This document shows positions 54,090-64,000 of a stretch of DNA of 64,000 nucleotides, in pieces. The stretch is taken from assembly GCF_030247185.1 (NCBI RefSeq), contig NC_080571.1:70842172-70906171 (forward strand), in the 5' to 3' direction. Source of the stretch: Malaya genurostris. Its lineage: Eukaryota; Arthropoda; Insecta; Diptera; Culicidae. The translations under genes and the position numbers were made by a program. Each line of letters starts with the position of its first letter. Position 1 is the first letter of the stretch. The notes beneath the pieces were generated by a model that worked only from the letters and a program-made list of their open reading frames with translations, had not been told where the DNA came from and did no database searches.

Positions 54090-55316
54090 GCTTTGCCGTA
54101 GTAAACACATGCTGACTAGACTCTTCAATTGATTATTTTAAATTTATAAACAGTCTTTTTAATCTTGTGTAAATAATAAAATAATATTAAAGGTACTATA
54201 GTTTTTTTAATGTTGACGCCCTTCCCCTCGGTCTAACTTAGCTACATTTAAAGTAACAACAATAAACATAAAAAAAACGAATGAACACCAAAAAGTTCCG
54301 TAAAAAGAATTTCCGCCCGTTCAGTGGAAACCTCAGTAGTAAAGAACTGAATATTACGACTTTCATCGAAACTTGATCCTACGTTCCGTCATATCTTGTA
54401 AAGCTTATGTTACCTTAGCATTATAGAAAAGCTCATTCTCACTAGCTTTGGAAATTTGTTATCAACTTGCTAATACCGATGATCGGTTCATTTTCATTCA
54501 TACTCTGTCCTAACGATGTATGTGTTTTGTTATTACTATACGGTTTGTGTTTTCTCTGCTCGATAGGTTATTTAGGTATATGTGCCGTGTCCTGTACGGA
54601 TCTGCTGATGTTTGTTTGTTATCTTCAGAAATAGTTTCACACTCAAAACACAAATCAATTCGATATTGACTGACATATACTTATTCCTACACCGACCGGA
54701 GAGTAAACTCTTCCGTCTGTGCGATCGAATCGTGCTGCATGGGCGCTCACAAAAACGCTCCAAATTGCATTCGACGGTTGTTTCTTCTGCTCTTGCACCT
54801 GCTAGTGGGTAAAGTGGCATTTCTGCTTCGCTTGCTGAGATGTCTTGTATCCGTTTCTTGGGTGATGGTGAAAGTTTTTGTGTGTAGAAAGGGGATCAGT
54901 TGTTGGGAACTGAGATCCAATCGGCATGAGAATGATAGGGTTGGGTTGTCAAATGAACAAGTGCGCGCCGGTGCGGTGAGCGGTGGGAGTTTTTTTTATC
55001 AACTGTAGGATGGGATGATATATTTTTAGCAGGACAATATCCGCTTGAAAGCAACATTGCTCGCTTTCCGTATGATGAGGTTGGATGAGAATGCCTGAAC
55101 CTGTCGGTAGCTACGAAGCGCAACGAAGCGTGGTTTTTTTTTGCGGGTTTCCACAGGAACATTGAGATGTATCCTTCGTCGTGTTTGGTTTTTGTTTTCA
55201 CACACAACTAAAATGAGCGTTGTTTTTTAGGGTTCTTCTTCTACGGTAGCTAGGCAGCCGGATCCGGTGTCCTCTCAAAACGACCCAGGATGAAGGTCGG
55301 CCAAGCTTAGTAAAAC
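54090..55316. other. Probable 3' flank or UTR of the minus-strand gene
   Basis: No transposon ends and somewhat higher GC than the surroundings. TTTAAT (ATTAAA on the minus strand) at about 54206 could be a poly(A) signal for the gene at 55317-56810. Short frames on both strands have no family match. Confidence 0.4.
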
Positions 55317-56810
55317 CTATCCTTCGAAAAATCCAATATTTTTCCTTATCGGAGAAGCCGAACTGCACTGTGAGTCGGTTTTTTTCAGGATCGACGATAT
55401 GTACGGGCCCTCGCCGTTGCCGTTGCTTCGGTGCATCGTTGTGACGGAGTCCTGCTTTGTCAGACTGCCACCACGCTTCTGGTCGGCGAACGAGATTACG
55501 GAATGCTGTTTGACCAGCTGGTGCCGTTTGTTTGGGGGTGCGGCCGCCGAACTCTCGTACACTACAATAAGCAAGAACAATAGAGGTTGCCGTTGGTTAA
55601 TGGTCGGTACCAGCAGCGACGTGCGACGCTGTCTGTTGCACTGTGGGTGGTTTTGGTGGTGGTGGTGGTAGTTGTGGTAGTGGTTGAGGTGGTTGAGGTA
55701 CAAATGATGATGGTGAACAGTTAGACAACAACTATGAGCTCCGAAAAGCGGCCACCTAGTGGTAGGATTTTCTAGTGCTATTATTGGTGGTGGTTGTGCG
55801 ATAGGAAATGTCGTGCTTTTTCGTGCGGGAGACGTGCTTGGACACCAACTATAGGAAAGCTTCTTCTTACCTGACTTGTTGGGCTCATTGAATGAGAAAA
55901 TAGAGTCTTGTTTTACGAGTTTGTGTCTTTTGTGTTCAATGATCGAAAGGACACTGTCCTGGCTAGACAGCGAGGATGAGTACTTTTTGTTGGCACTCGT
56001 ATTTTCTATGTACGATATTTGCGTGTCCTGTTTGCACAGGATGCCTTTGCGCGGTTCAATGTACGAAATCTGACTGTCCTGGCGGGAGATCGAGTCCGAG
56101 GCCGAGTTCTGCTTGGAAAGTAAGTCCCGCGAACCGTTACTGTCCTGCTTCAAGAGCATCTGTCGGGAATTGTCGCTATCTTGTCGATACAGTATTGCTA
56201 GATGATGAGAGTGGTTTAGTTTTGATTCATGAATTAGGTGGTGGTGGTGGTGGAGGTTGTGGTGGTGTTGGCAGGATGATGGCGAACCAGACAGCGACAG
56301 ACAGAGAAAGAGAAAAAAATAAAAAAAAAAAAACAAATAAGATAGACAGTTCATTACAACTCACTTTTGCGAGCGGTAGTAGGTTATACTCTAAAACACG
56401 TCACTAGCAAGTATATTTATACTGTGAAATAAAACCAATCTATGTAGAAAGCTCTCGAACGAACGAATGTGTGTACACGTGAGCCCTACTCTGGAAGTTA
56501 GTTAAATGCATAGTTTTAGAATCTCCTTGGGAGTTTCATAGTACCGGATCGGGAGGCGATGCTATCCTGTTTCAGCAGTGTTTGGCGCGAGATGCTACTG
56601 TCCTGCTTGAGCAGCATGTGCCGCGAAAGGTTGCTGTCCTGTTTCGAGATCGCGTTGTGCTTCCGTCCGCCCTTTTCTTCGTAGATGTACGAAACGGCAT
56701 CCGTAGACTTGATCGACGGACTGTACGGTGGACGTTTGGTGCTGTTGTGGTAGTGCGACGATTTCCTGGTGCTGGTCGAGGACGAGGCGATGGCCACTGT
56801 TTCGTAGTAT
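55317..56810 (-). CDS. Unrecognised Ser-rich protein with K/R-Q-D-S repeats, last three exons
   Basis: Three minus-strand exons read in phase: 56810-56545, 56197-55871 and 55561-55317 (stop TAG at 55319-55317). They total about 278 codons, and more exons must lie upstream. The junctions have consensus sites: donors CCG|GTACT and TCAG|GTAAGA, acceptors CATCTAG|CA and TTGTAG|TG. The protein is dominated by about a dozen variants of KQDS or RQDS, often spaced 9-20 residues (LLKQDSNGSR, ISRQDSQISYIE, LVKQDSIFSF, LTKQDSVTT). There is no enzyme domain, membrane segment or signal peptide in these exons. The pattern suggests a long, disordered, phosphorylatable cytoplasmic tail. Function and gene name are unknown to me. 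The intron 55562-55870 contains a CAC-rich microsatellite that reads as poly-His if left unspliced; the single open frame through it is therefore misleading. Confidence 0.75.
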
Positions 56811-57060
56811 CTATGTTGGTCGAGAAAAAAATATTATTTATTTATAGGTTTCAGTGAGTACAATTCAAATAAAATGTAAGTTCAATGCCATGTATCAACA
56901 GGAAAACTTTGATAACAAACTTAAAGAAAATTTGTAATTTTTTTACGAATTTTTTAAAAAAAATGTTCATTAAATTTGAAGTGTGAAGGAGACCGGGGTA
57001 ATTCGATTTCTTTCCAAGGTAGGCTAAAGATAGTAATGCAAATCCGACATATTTGAAAAA
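56811..57060 (-). other. Probable intron upstream of the Ser-rich gene
   Basis: On the minus strand, the sequence just before the exon ends AACATAG, an acceptor. The next upstream exon was not found in the window. Confidence 0.45.
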
Positions 57061-57061
57061 A

Positions 57062-57718
57062 TCAGCTGTTTTTCAAAGTAGGACGAATCTTACAAAAGTA
57101 AACAAATCGAGTTTTTCTCACCTACCAATAAATGCTTCAAAATGCAACAATTTTGCCTAAAAATTCGGATTCTATAAAAATCTCAATCTTAGTAATACAA
57201 AGAACTATAAAGGGCGAAACTGTCATTCCATTTGTTTACGTAAGTTTCGCCCTTCGTGTTCCATGTCAATAAATAGGGCGATACTTCAATTGTTAGTAAG
57301 GAAGGGCGAAACTATTTATTTTCTTTATTTTAGATAGTTCACGAACCTTTTAATACTGGGAATAGTAAATGAGACGACAAAATTACCCGCAGTTTTATCT
57401 TAGTTGCGAAAACCAACCAATTTCACGAAAAATGCGCAAGGGCGTAACTTCATAATTCACACAGGAAGCATAAAAGTAAACAAATCTAAAAAAGGCGAAA
57501 CTCTTTTTATGTTCATTTATTCAGTAGATATAGAAGGAAAGTGGTAAAATTTGCATGCCTTTTAAAAATAAACCTACAGTTCATCAACTAATCAAAAAGT
57601 GATCTGAGAATATACGTTAATTTCCAAATAGGATTTGAAACCATAGTCGAAACATTTATCGTTGTTTTTCTCCATTTGCTGTCAATGTTAGATTCGCCCT
57701 TCTTTGAAAAACAGCTGA
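57062..57718. repeat. Element with TCAGCTGTTTTTCAAAG ends and AAGGGCGAAAC repeats
   Basis: The inverted ends TCAGCTGTTTTTCAAAG and CTTTGAAAAACAGCTGA enclose at least six copies of AAGGGCGAAAC or its complement (about 57213, 57245, 57276, 57301, 57440 and 57493). Non-coding. It directly abuts the DD37E element. No duplication was defined. Confidence 0.5.
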
Positions 57719-57892
57719 AATAAGGAGTGTATCGAAAATAAGCTATCCACATACATTTCTGTTGTACGCATGTATTTGTGATGGTTTTTTATGCCCAGAT
57801 CACAGCATGCTGTGCGTTTGGCTGTCAGCTTACGTTTGTTTACTTGTTTGAGCGGTTGAAATTCTGTGTTTTCAAAGTGTCGCGTATTGAAA

Positions 57893-59236
57893 TGGAAGTG
57901 AAAATCAAGGTTCTGGGTGCATGGCTAAGTGGGAAGGGTAGTACTATGCGAAAATTGGCGAAGCGGTTTGGAATTCATCATGCCAGTGTTAAAACCATCC
58001 TTAAGGGCTGAGGCCAATGTGTATTAGGGCGTTTTAAAGGGCTATTTTCACGCTTCAAATCTGATTTTCACAGAAACGGTGACGAATATCAAAAAACCCA
58101 ACTGACAATATCTTAGAAAATTAGTTTAGATTATTCTGTGAAAATTTCAGAATGTCTACCGCTAGTTTGGCAGCCTTTTTGAGCCGATTTTATTTCTCTC
58201 TAATGTTTAGTTACGTTACCAGGGAACTAAAATAGCGCCGCCATAGAAATCGACTTACCTTCACAAAAATAACTTTCACTTCATTTTTATTGCGACATAT
58301 TTTTTTTGCACTAATCGCATCTAAGTTAAATTATCTAGACATTGTCAGGATAGATTTTTGATCCATGCTTTTGAAGGCGAGATAATCAATGAGCAAGTGG
58401 AAAGACTGCGTTTTCAGCTATGTAATTCTTCCTTCAGAAAAAAGACTTTCCCGACCGCTAAAGTCAATAGAATCATTATGAAATTTTCACAAAATAATCT
58501 TAACTAATTTTCTAAGAGGTTTTCAGTTGGGTTTTTGGATATTCGTCACCGTTTCTGAGAAAATCAGATTTGAAGCGTGAACTAGTCCTGTAAAACGCCC
58601 TAAAACACACTGGCCTCAGCCCTTAGTAAGTTTGGTGAACACTATTCTTTGAATGAGCTACCAGGAAGAGGCAGAAAACCCGGTTCTTCCAACCTGAAAC
58701 TGGACCAGCAAGTGGTATCTCTAATCATGAAGAACAAATCAATGTCAATACGTGATTTGGCCAAAAAAGCAGGAACGATTGTCGGAATGATCCAGCGTAA
58801 CAAGAGGCGAAATAACCTGAAAACCTACAAGAAGCAGAAAATCTCGAAACAAAGTGTAGAACAGAAGAGGCGAGCAGCAACAAGGGTCCGGAAATTGTAT
58901 TTATTGCCTTTATATAAGAAGTATAGTGCACCTCGACTGTTTTGGCCGGATTTAGCGTCGACTCAATATGCCAAAACCACTCTCAATTGGCTTGCGGAAA
59001 AGGCTATAAATTTCGTTGAGAAAAATATCTATCCACCAAATTGCCCTCATCTTCGGCCCATCGAACGTTACTGGGCAATCGTGAAGAGAGTCTTCAAGAA
59101 GACTGGTAAGGCAGCTGGGAACTTTCAGGAGCTCAAAACAATTTGGGCTGAAGCGTCCAAAAAATGCGATGCGACACTTGTCCGGAACTTGATGAAGAGC
59201 GTTCGATCAAAAGTCCGAAAATTCGTGAAGGAATAA
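57893..59236 (+). pseudogene. DD37E transposase, split by insertion and deleted
   Basis: The 5' part runs from about 57893 (MEVKIKVLGAWLSGKGST) to 58004 and encodes the first helix-turn-helix (RKLAKRFGIHHASVKTIL). The 618-bp TTAA foldback then interrupts it. The 3' part (58627-59236) resumes in frame with a second DNA-binding motif (SIRDLAKKAGTIVGMIQ). It jumps from RRAATRVRKLY to the region before FWPDLAS, so the first catalytic Asp and its surroundings are missing. The second Asp (FWPDLAS) and the Glu (LRPIERYW) remain, 37 residues apart. Inactive on two counts. Confidence 0.88.
58005..58622. mobile_element. TTAA foldback (GGGCTGAGG family), copy B
   Basis: The ends GGGCTGAGGCCAATGTGTAT and AACACACTGGCCTCAGCCC are flanked by TTAA (58001-58004) and TTAG (58623-58626, one change). 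It keeps about 150 bp of left arm and about 460 bp of right arm, so it has lost most of one arm. Inserted in the DD37E transposase frame. Confidence 0.87.
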
Positions 59237-59401
59237 CTTAAATTTCATTCGGTTTTCATAATGCTCAAGTTTAACCTCGTACAAGATCAACTTTTGGTTT
59301 GAATAAAATATCGTTTTTTATCATAATTAGAAAGGAAAATTTGTGTATAGATTATTTTCGATACACTCCTTATAACACATGCCTTAAATAAATTGAATGT
59401 C

Positions 59402-59526
59402 TCCAAAGGACCTGATTAGATTGCACCTATATTTATGAAGAATTTAGCATTGGACCTCACAACCCCTCTGATCTGTATTTTTAATAATTCGCTTTAATCT
59501 GGAATTTTCCCAAATATATGGTAAAA
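59402..59526 (+). pseudogene. LINE reverse transcriptase relic
   Basis: Read in one frame with three stops, the segment resembles a jockey-type reverse transcriptase: SKGPD then IAPIFMKNLA, TTPLICIFNNSL and SGIFP. It is a different family from the intact LINE here. Only about 40 codons survive. Confidence 0.7.
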
Positions 59527-59529
59527 CTC

Positions 59530-60125
59530 TTTCCTTAGGCTAGTGGCGTATCCTAGCGCGGGGGGTGGTAAATTCCCTTGGTACGCCACTGAAGGGCTGG
59601 GAAAATCACCGAAAATCCAAAATCATTTGTGATTGACGGACCTGCATCCTGCCCAGGATTTCGTTTCTGGAGGGGCCAACAAATAGGAAATAACGCATGT
59701 AACTGATGATTCTTTATGTGTCTAGTTCTGGGTGTGCCTTTTAGTATCTTTTGATTTTTTTTAAAGTGAGGGCAAGTAATTAGCAATTTAAGTATATGCT
59801 CATATATTTTGGAGTGGACAGTGAGAAATTGAAGCAAGATGTTCTTCGTGTCAAATGATCGATTTCTTACATTCCCTTTATCATATAGTCCCATTGTTCG
59901 GATTCGACTTCTGGTTTTGGAAATACTGAGTGAAAATATTAAAACCTTCAATTGCAAGGGTGTGCTCGTATAAGTGACGATGTAAAAAAAGCAAATACTT
60001 TCAAACTATTCAGTAAGCTCTTCTAATTTGCAAAATTTGTTGATTATTTGTCGAGCTCGTGTTGATGGTAGAGTCGATTTTAGCAATTTCATATCCAATT
60101 TAATTTTAACGAGTCAACTTCCGGG
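59530..60125. other. Intergenic with a short AGTGGCGTA palindrome
   Basis: At 59542-59592 AGTGGCGTA and TACGCCACT are inverted, with a G run between, resembling transposon ends. Nothing else was identified. Confidence 0.4.
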
Positions 60126-60132
60126 TCTGGAT

Positions 60133-60366
60133 CAGCGATGCCAGACTAGCAGATTTCTAAAAAAAAACCTGAAGACATATTTAATTTTAGTTGCAGACCG
60201 TTTTGGAGACTTTTGAAAATCACGTTTATCGTAGATGTTCGTGAAAATGTACAAACTTTTGAAATTGCCGCAGTCGTTTTGTTTTGTTCGCTAAACCAAT
60301 TCCGTGCCTCATTCTTTATAGAAAACTGTTCATGAATGTATTTTAAATTTTTATCTTGCATCTCTG
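60133..60366. mobile_element. 234-bp hAT-type MITE, CAGCGATGCC ends
   Basis: The ends CAGCGATGCCAGA and TTGCATCTCTG are inverted. The flanks GTCTGGAT and GTTTGGAT match at 7 of 8 bases. Related to 22804-23005 (shared GCAGATTT near the left end and ATTTTTA(C/T)CTTG near the right). Confidence 0.75.
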
Positions 60367-60374
60367 GTTTGGAT

Positions 60375-60950
60375 ATACATATATTTTCACTATGAAACAT
60401 TAGTTTCCTGTTTGTTGGTGTCTTCATAAAAGTTGTTTGAATCAAATGGCGTTTGAATCAAATTTTGTTCTAAGTTTTTTTTGTGAAACGTTCTATGGAA
60501 AAGTTGTTTCCAACAGAGTTGGTGAACTAATTATTGCGCACAATTTTGCTGAACCAAGCATTTTCATATGAGCTACCAGTAAAAAGTTATGATTGTTTTT
60601 TCATCAAAAACTACAAGGATCAGCCCCATGGGGTTGTTCGAGCCATTGATGTGAACAAGGCTACCAAAATTTCTAATGATCTACAATCAAAAAGTTCGAT
60701 CAATCTCTTCGCCAAGCTTGTGTTCAAGTTTTTTATGCAAGCAGTTTTTTCAGTGTTAAGTTTCTCTACCATTCTGCGATTTCGGTTGAAGCGATAAACT
60801 ATTTCTCATTATCAATCGAGTTCATCTAATATAAATTAGAAATTAATCTTAAGCATTCAAAATTTATCCAGGGGTAGTTGTCAATTTCTCATGGGGAAAC
60901 GACATAACATGGAATTCCGAGCTTGCATGACACAAGATCAGAGCATACCA
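60375..60950. other. Intergenic, one unassigned frame
   Basis: The 87-codon frame at 60534-60797 shows no known domain. It may be a scrap of a coding sequence, but support is weak. Confidence 0.3.
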
Positions 60951-60955
60951 ATTAA

Positions 60956-61606
60956 GGGCTGACGCAAGTGTGTTTTAGGGCGTTTTAAAGGGTTATTTTC
61001 ACGCTTCAAATCTGATTTTCTCAGAAACGGTGACGAATATCAAAAAACCCAACAGACAATCTCTTAGAAAATTAGTTTAGATTATTCTGCGAAAATTTCA
61101 GAATGACTGTTTGACTATAGCGGTCGGAAAAGTCTTTTTTTCTGAAGGAAGAATTGCATAGCTGAAAACGACAACTTTCAACTTGTTCATTGCATATCTC
61201 GCCTTCAAAAGCATGGATCAAAAATCTATCCAGACAATGTCTAGATAATTTAGTTTAGATGCGATTAGTGCATAAAAACATATATGTTGTCGCGATAAAA
61301 ATTAAGTGAATGTTATTTTTGTAATGGTAAGTCCATTTCTATGGCGGCACCATTTTTTTCTGCTCTTGTATCCTGGTAACGTAACGAAACATGAGAGAGA
61401 AATAAAATCGGCTCAGCAAGGCTGCCAAACAAGCGGTAGCTTTATTGGATTTTATGTTATGTAGTCAAACTTATAACCGAAAATATCAAAACTTTCTTGG
61501 CCACCTGGCCACATCGAGAGTCTTTTTACACATTTACGAGAGAGCATGGAGAGAAATGTAATACGCACAACGAGCCACACGGTTTTACGCTGACTGGCCT
61601 CAGCCC
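60956..61606. mobile_element. TTAA foldback (GGGCTGAGG family), copy C
   Basis: Flanked by TTAA at 60952-60955 and 61607-61610. The left end GGGCTGACGCAAGTGTGTTT and left arm are long, but the right arm is reduced to GACTGGCCTCAGCCC after the central sequence. The centre matches copy A (ACTTATAACCGAAAATATCA). Confidence 0.85.
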
Positions 61607-61610
61607 TTAA

Positions 61611-64000
61611 AGCTTCAAATCGTTTTCTGGCACGTTTTTGTCTTGCTGTCTAGCAACAACCTACCTCTAGCATGCTACGAGTAGGACTGAAACTTTAGCT
61701 TTAATTTCGCTTCTATTTATAGATTCGCGTGCTTCCAACAGCTTCGCTTTTGCATCGATTGACCAATCAGAGCGATGCTTTCTCTTTGATACATCGCTTA
61801 CTCCTTCAAAACCGTCGTCTATGGCAGGGAAATCCGGTATACCAAAGATTTTTAGCAGCCAAATAGGACACTGCTCGCTACTAATCAAAATTTCAATCAT
61901 ATATAATAGAAAATACGTGGCTTGATACATTCAAATCGAAACGTAGAAATATTTCCTATCAAATGATGAAATAATATTAATAATTGATACAAAATAGACT
62001 GAGCTGTAAGTGTTTAAAACCTGACCACATTTCTACGTGTAGTTTTCCTAGAGTTTCTGATTTACACCACTATATAGAAAATAAAGATGTGTTCCACATC
62101 AAAACTAGTCAACCGTCAAATATCAAAATTCATTAGATGCCTGATCGATGAAAATGTATCCTATGCGGTTCCCGAAAGGTCATAATATAAATAAAAATTC
62201 AAGACAAAATTGGAAGGGTGTTGTTATTTTAACTCATTTAAATTAGTCTTAAAAATACCTTCAAAAAATCAAAAACATTGCATAACTCTTAAGCGCCTTA
62301 ACGTATCAACATATTTCCTTTAGCAACATAAAAGTATCAAATTAGTCCTGCAAGTATTCCATATTTTGTCCATTCGAGAAATGAGACACACCAAAACTAC
62401 AGCCAAAAATAGATTTTTTGCTGAATAATATTAACAAAGTTATTACCAAAATAACTGATTCAAGTACAGCGTTCAGAACTCCAAAATGAAGCTTACACTA
62501 TGCTCTTGTGTACCTGCGCATTTTCTTGAAAACCCGATTTTTCCTATTCTCATTCGCTCTAATAATGCACACTTATACTTGCTGTCAACGGTGTAGTCCA
62601 CGAAAATTATACTATGACAACCCTAAAGAACCGTCTTTAGAACCATTCCGTCCAATTTCAGTCTGTTGTTGGTTAATCATTCTGTTCTCTGGCGTATAAT
62701 AATGGATCTAAGCTTCGTCAACAATAACCAACCGACACCAATTTGCATCAGCATATGCGAACATGCTTCCGAAGTGTGCTCGCGTTCCTCTTTTTATTTC
62801 TGAGTGTGCAAGTGCGACAGGATATCTGTTTTATTCGCGGAATCCTGCTAAAACTATGATATGCTTGCTCAGTATTAATCCTTATGGTACTTTCTGATCA
62901 TCCAGCACCATTTCCTTTAATTTTGACATTGATTTTTTTAATCGAAATGGAAGGCATGCGCTGCGGGCTTCTCTCGAAACCACTATTTCACGGTGTAGTA
63001 TGCAGGAGCACTAGCCACGTAATCTTTATTCAAATTGTGACTCCCAAAAATATTTTTTTAGAGCGAAAACCTTTTTCCCGTTCTCACATAGAAAGGGTAT
63101 GTAATCACTGTAAAAACTGAATTTTGAGGCGAAATCCGGAGCTCTGAATTCCACATACAATTCGAATAAATTCATTATTATTATATCGTTTATTTACCCC
63201 CGGTTTTAACCTAATTATGGTCGTTCACTGGGCTATCGAGATTTCGCAATCTTAAATTTTATAACAAATTTAAATTTATTTTAAAGGTCTTGTGGCCAGA
63301 TATATACCGATCCAGCATTTTATCTGGCCCCAACTACCGTTGACGGAATCACAGGATCATTACTGTTCAAACGTGAAAATTTGTGCACTAACTTTTCTCG
63401 GAGATGGCGGAACTTTTCCGGGTCTGAATTTACAAGGTGATAAGCACAAAACAAAATCGATTGCCAATAGAAGCGGGTTATTTCAAACTAGTTGGTAGAA
63501 ACTTCTGATTAACTGATCTCGTTAGTTATTGGCTAAAAAACGATAACAGAGATACCGATTCCGGAAATAATGATTAAAAGTCCCAAAATGAAAATTATTT
63601 TACTTCGATTTTTTGAAGACTGTTCGACCGGTTTTCATAAACTTAGATTCAAGTGAAACAAATTTATCATCCCATAGATTACTAAGAAAATTTATATGAA
63701 TCCGACTTCCGGTTTTGGAATTATAAAATTTTTTCGATGTGTAGTACTATTAGTAGATGGCCAAACTAAGTGGTTTTTGCTATACCGGTTCTCAGATTCC
63801 GGTTCCAGAAGTACCAGAACTAGTGGTCCAATGAATATATAAATAGTATGTAACAAACCATCCGATGAAAGTGTCCGTTATCGGGAGGGGCCAGGGCCCC
63901 CTGGACCCCCCTTTTGGGTACGTGTCTGGGTATTTAACTATTGAAAGCTGATGCCTTAAAAAAGTTGAACAAAAGTTTGATAATTTCAGTCAATTTATAT
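61611..64000. other. Intergenic, repeat scraps only
   Basis: No gene established. The minus-strand frame at 61667-61930 (87 codons) has no family match. An inverted copy of the CCGGGTATAAATAAATGA-type module lies at about 63175-63225. A GC-rich block at 63885-63920 (GGGGCCAGGGCCCCCTGGAC) stands out in AT-rich DNA. Confidence 0.4.

Larger units (their letters stand above)
57723..59370 (+). mobile_element. DD37E Tc1/mariner-superfamily element, interrupted
   Basis: The inverted ends AGGAGTGTATCGAAAATAA and TTATTTTCGATACACTCCT are flanked by TA (57721-57722 and 59371-59372). Without the TTAA foldback inside it, it is about 1.03 kb and has a large deletion in the transposase gene. The DD37E class (ITmD37E) was described from mosquitoes, which supports the host inference. 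Confidence 0.88.

Noticed and set aside
61667..61930. 87-codon minus-strand frame as an upstream exon of the Ser-rich gene
   Set aside because: No matching splice phase or composition, and it lies beyond two transposon insertions. It cannot be linked from sequence alone.

Overview
This window is an AT-rich piece of an insect nuclear genome, most likely a mosquito (Culicidae) with a large, transposon-filled genome. The basis is: two ordinary animal genes with short introns (58-63 bp in one of them), Tc1/mariner transposases of the DD37D, DD37E and DD41D types, an intact RNase H-bearing I-group LINE, and many foldback MITEs. The species cannot be fixed from the sequence, and the mosquito call is an inference.

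Cellular genes are few. ETHE1 (persulfide dioxygenase; 4624-5552, + strand) has five recognisable exons, but its first exon was not found. TTC1 (tetratricopeptide repeat protein 1; 10871-12436, + strand) is complete in two exons. A minus-strand gene (55317-56810) contributes the last three exons of an unrecognised Ser-rich protein with repeated K/R-Q-D-S motifs. No tRNA, rRNA or CRISPR was seen.

Most of the rest is mobile DNA. 0-10 kb holds palindromic MITEs with TAA duplications and a nest of a ~280-bp repeat. 13-17.8 kb holds more MITEs, one with internal 32-bp tandem repeats, a nested insertion and a LINE scrap. 17.9-22.4 kb is mostly unique. 22.4-31 kb contains several hAT-type insertions with 8-bp duplications, including a 2.8-kb foldback whose arms are built from a 116-bp tandem repeat (23881-26674). 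31.1-32.4 kb is an intact DD37D mariner-like element. 37.07-42.02 kb is a ~5-kb foldback flanked by TTAA, interrupted by a decayed DD41D mariner and carrying four consecutive hairpins at its centre.

42.5-54.1 kb reads as a set of nested insertions: a large non-coding element is split by a hAT copy, which is itself split by a second copy of the large element, into which a full-length LINE (43119-49205) has inserted. The outer copy preserves the LINE's empty target site. 57.7-59.4 kb is a DD37E transposon whose transposase is split by a TTAA-flanked foldback; two more members of that foldback family lie at 52.7-53.8 and 61.0-61.6 kb. The final 2.4 kb show only repeat scraps.

The two recognised enzymes and co-chaperone-type genes are housekeeping genes with no evident functional link. 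The notable biology is the variety of long foldback elements and how they are nested.
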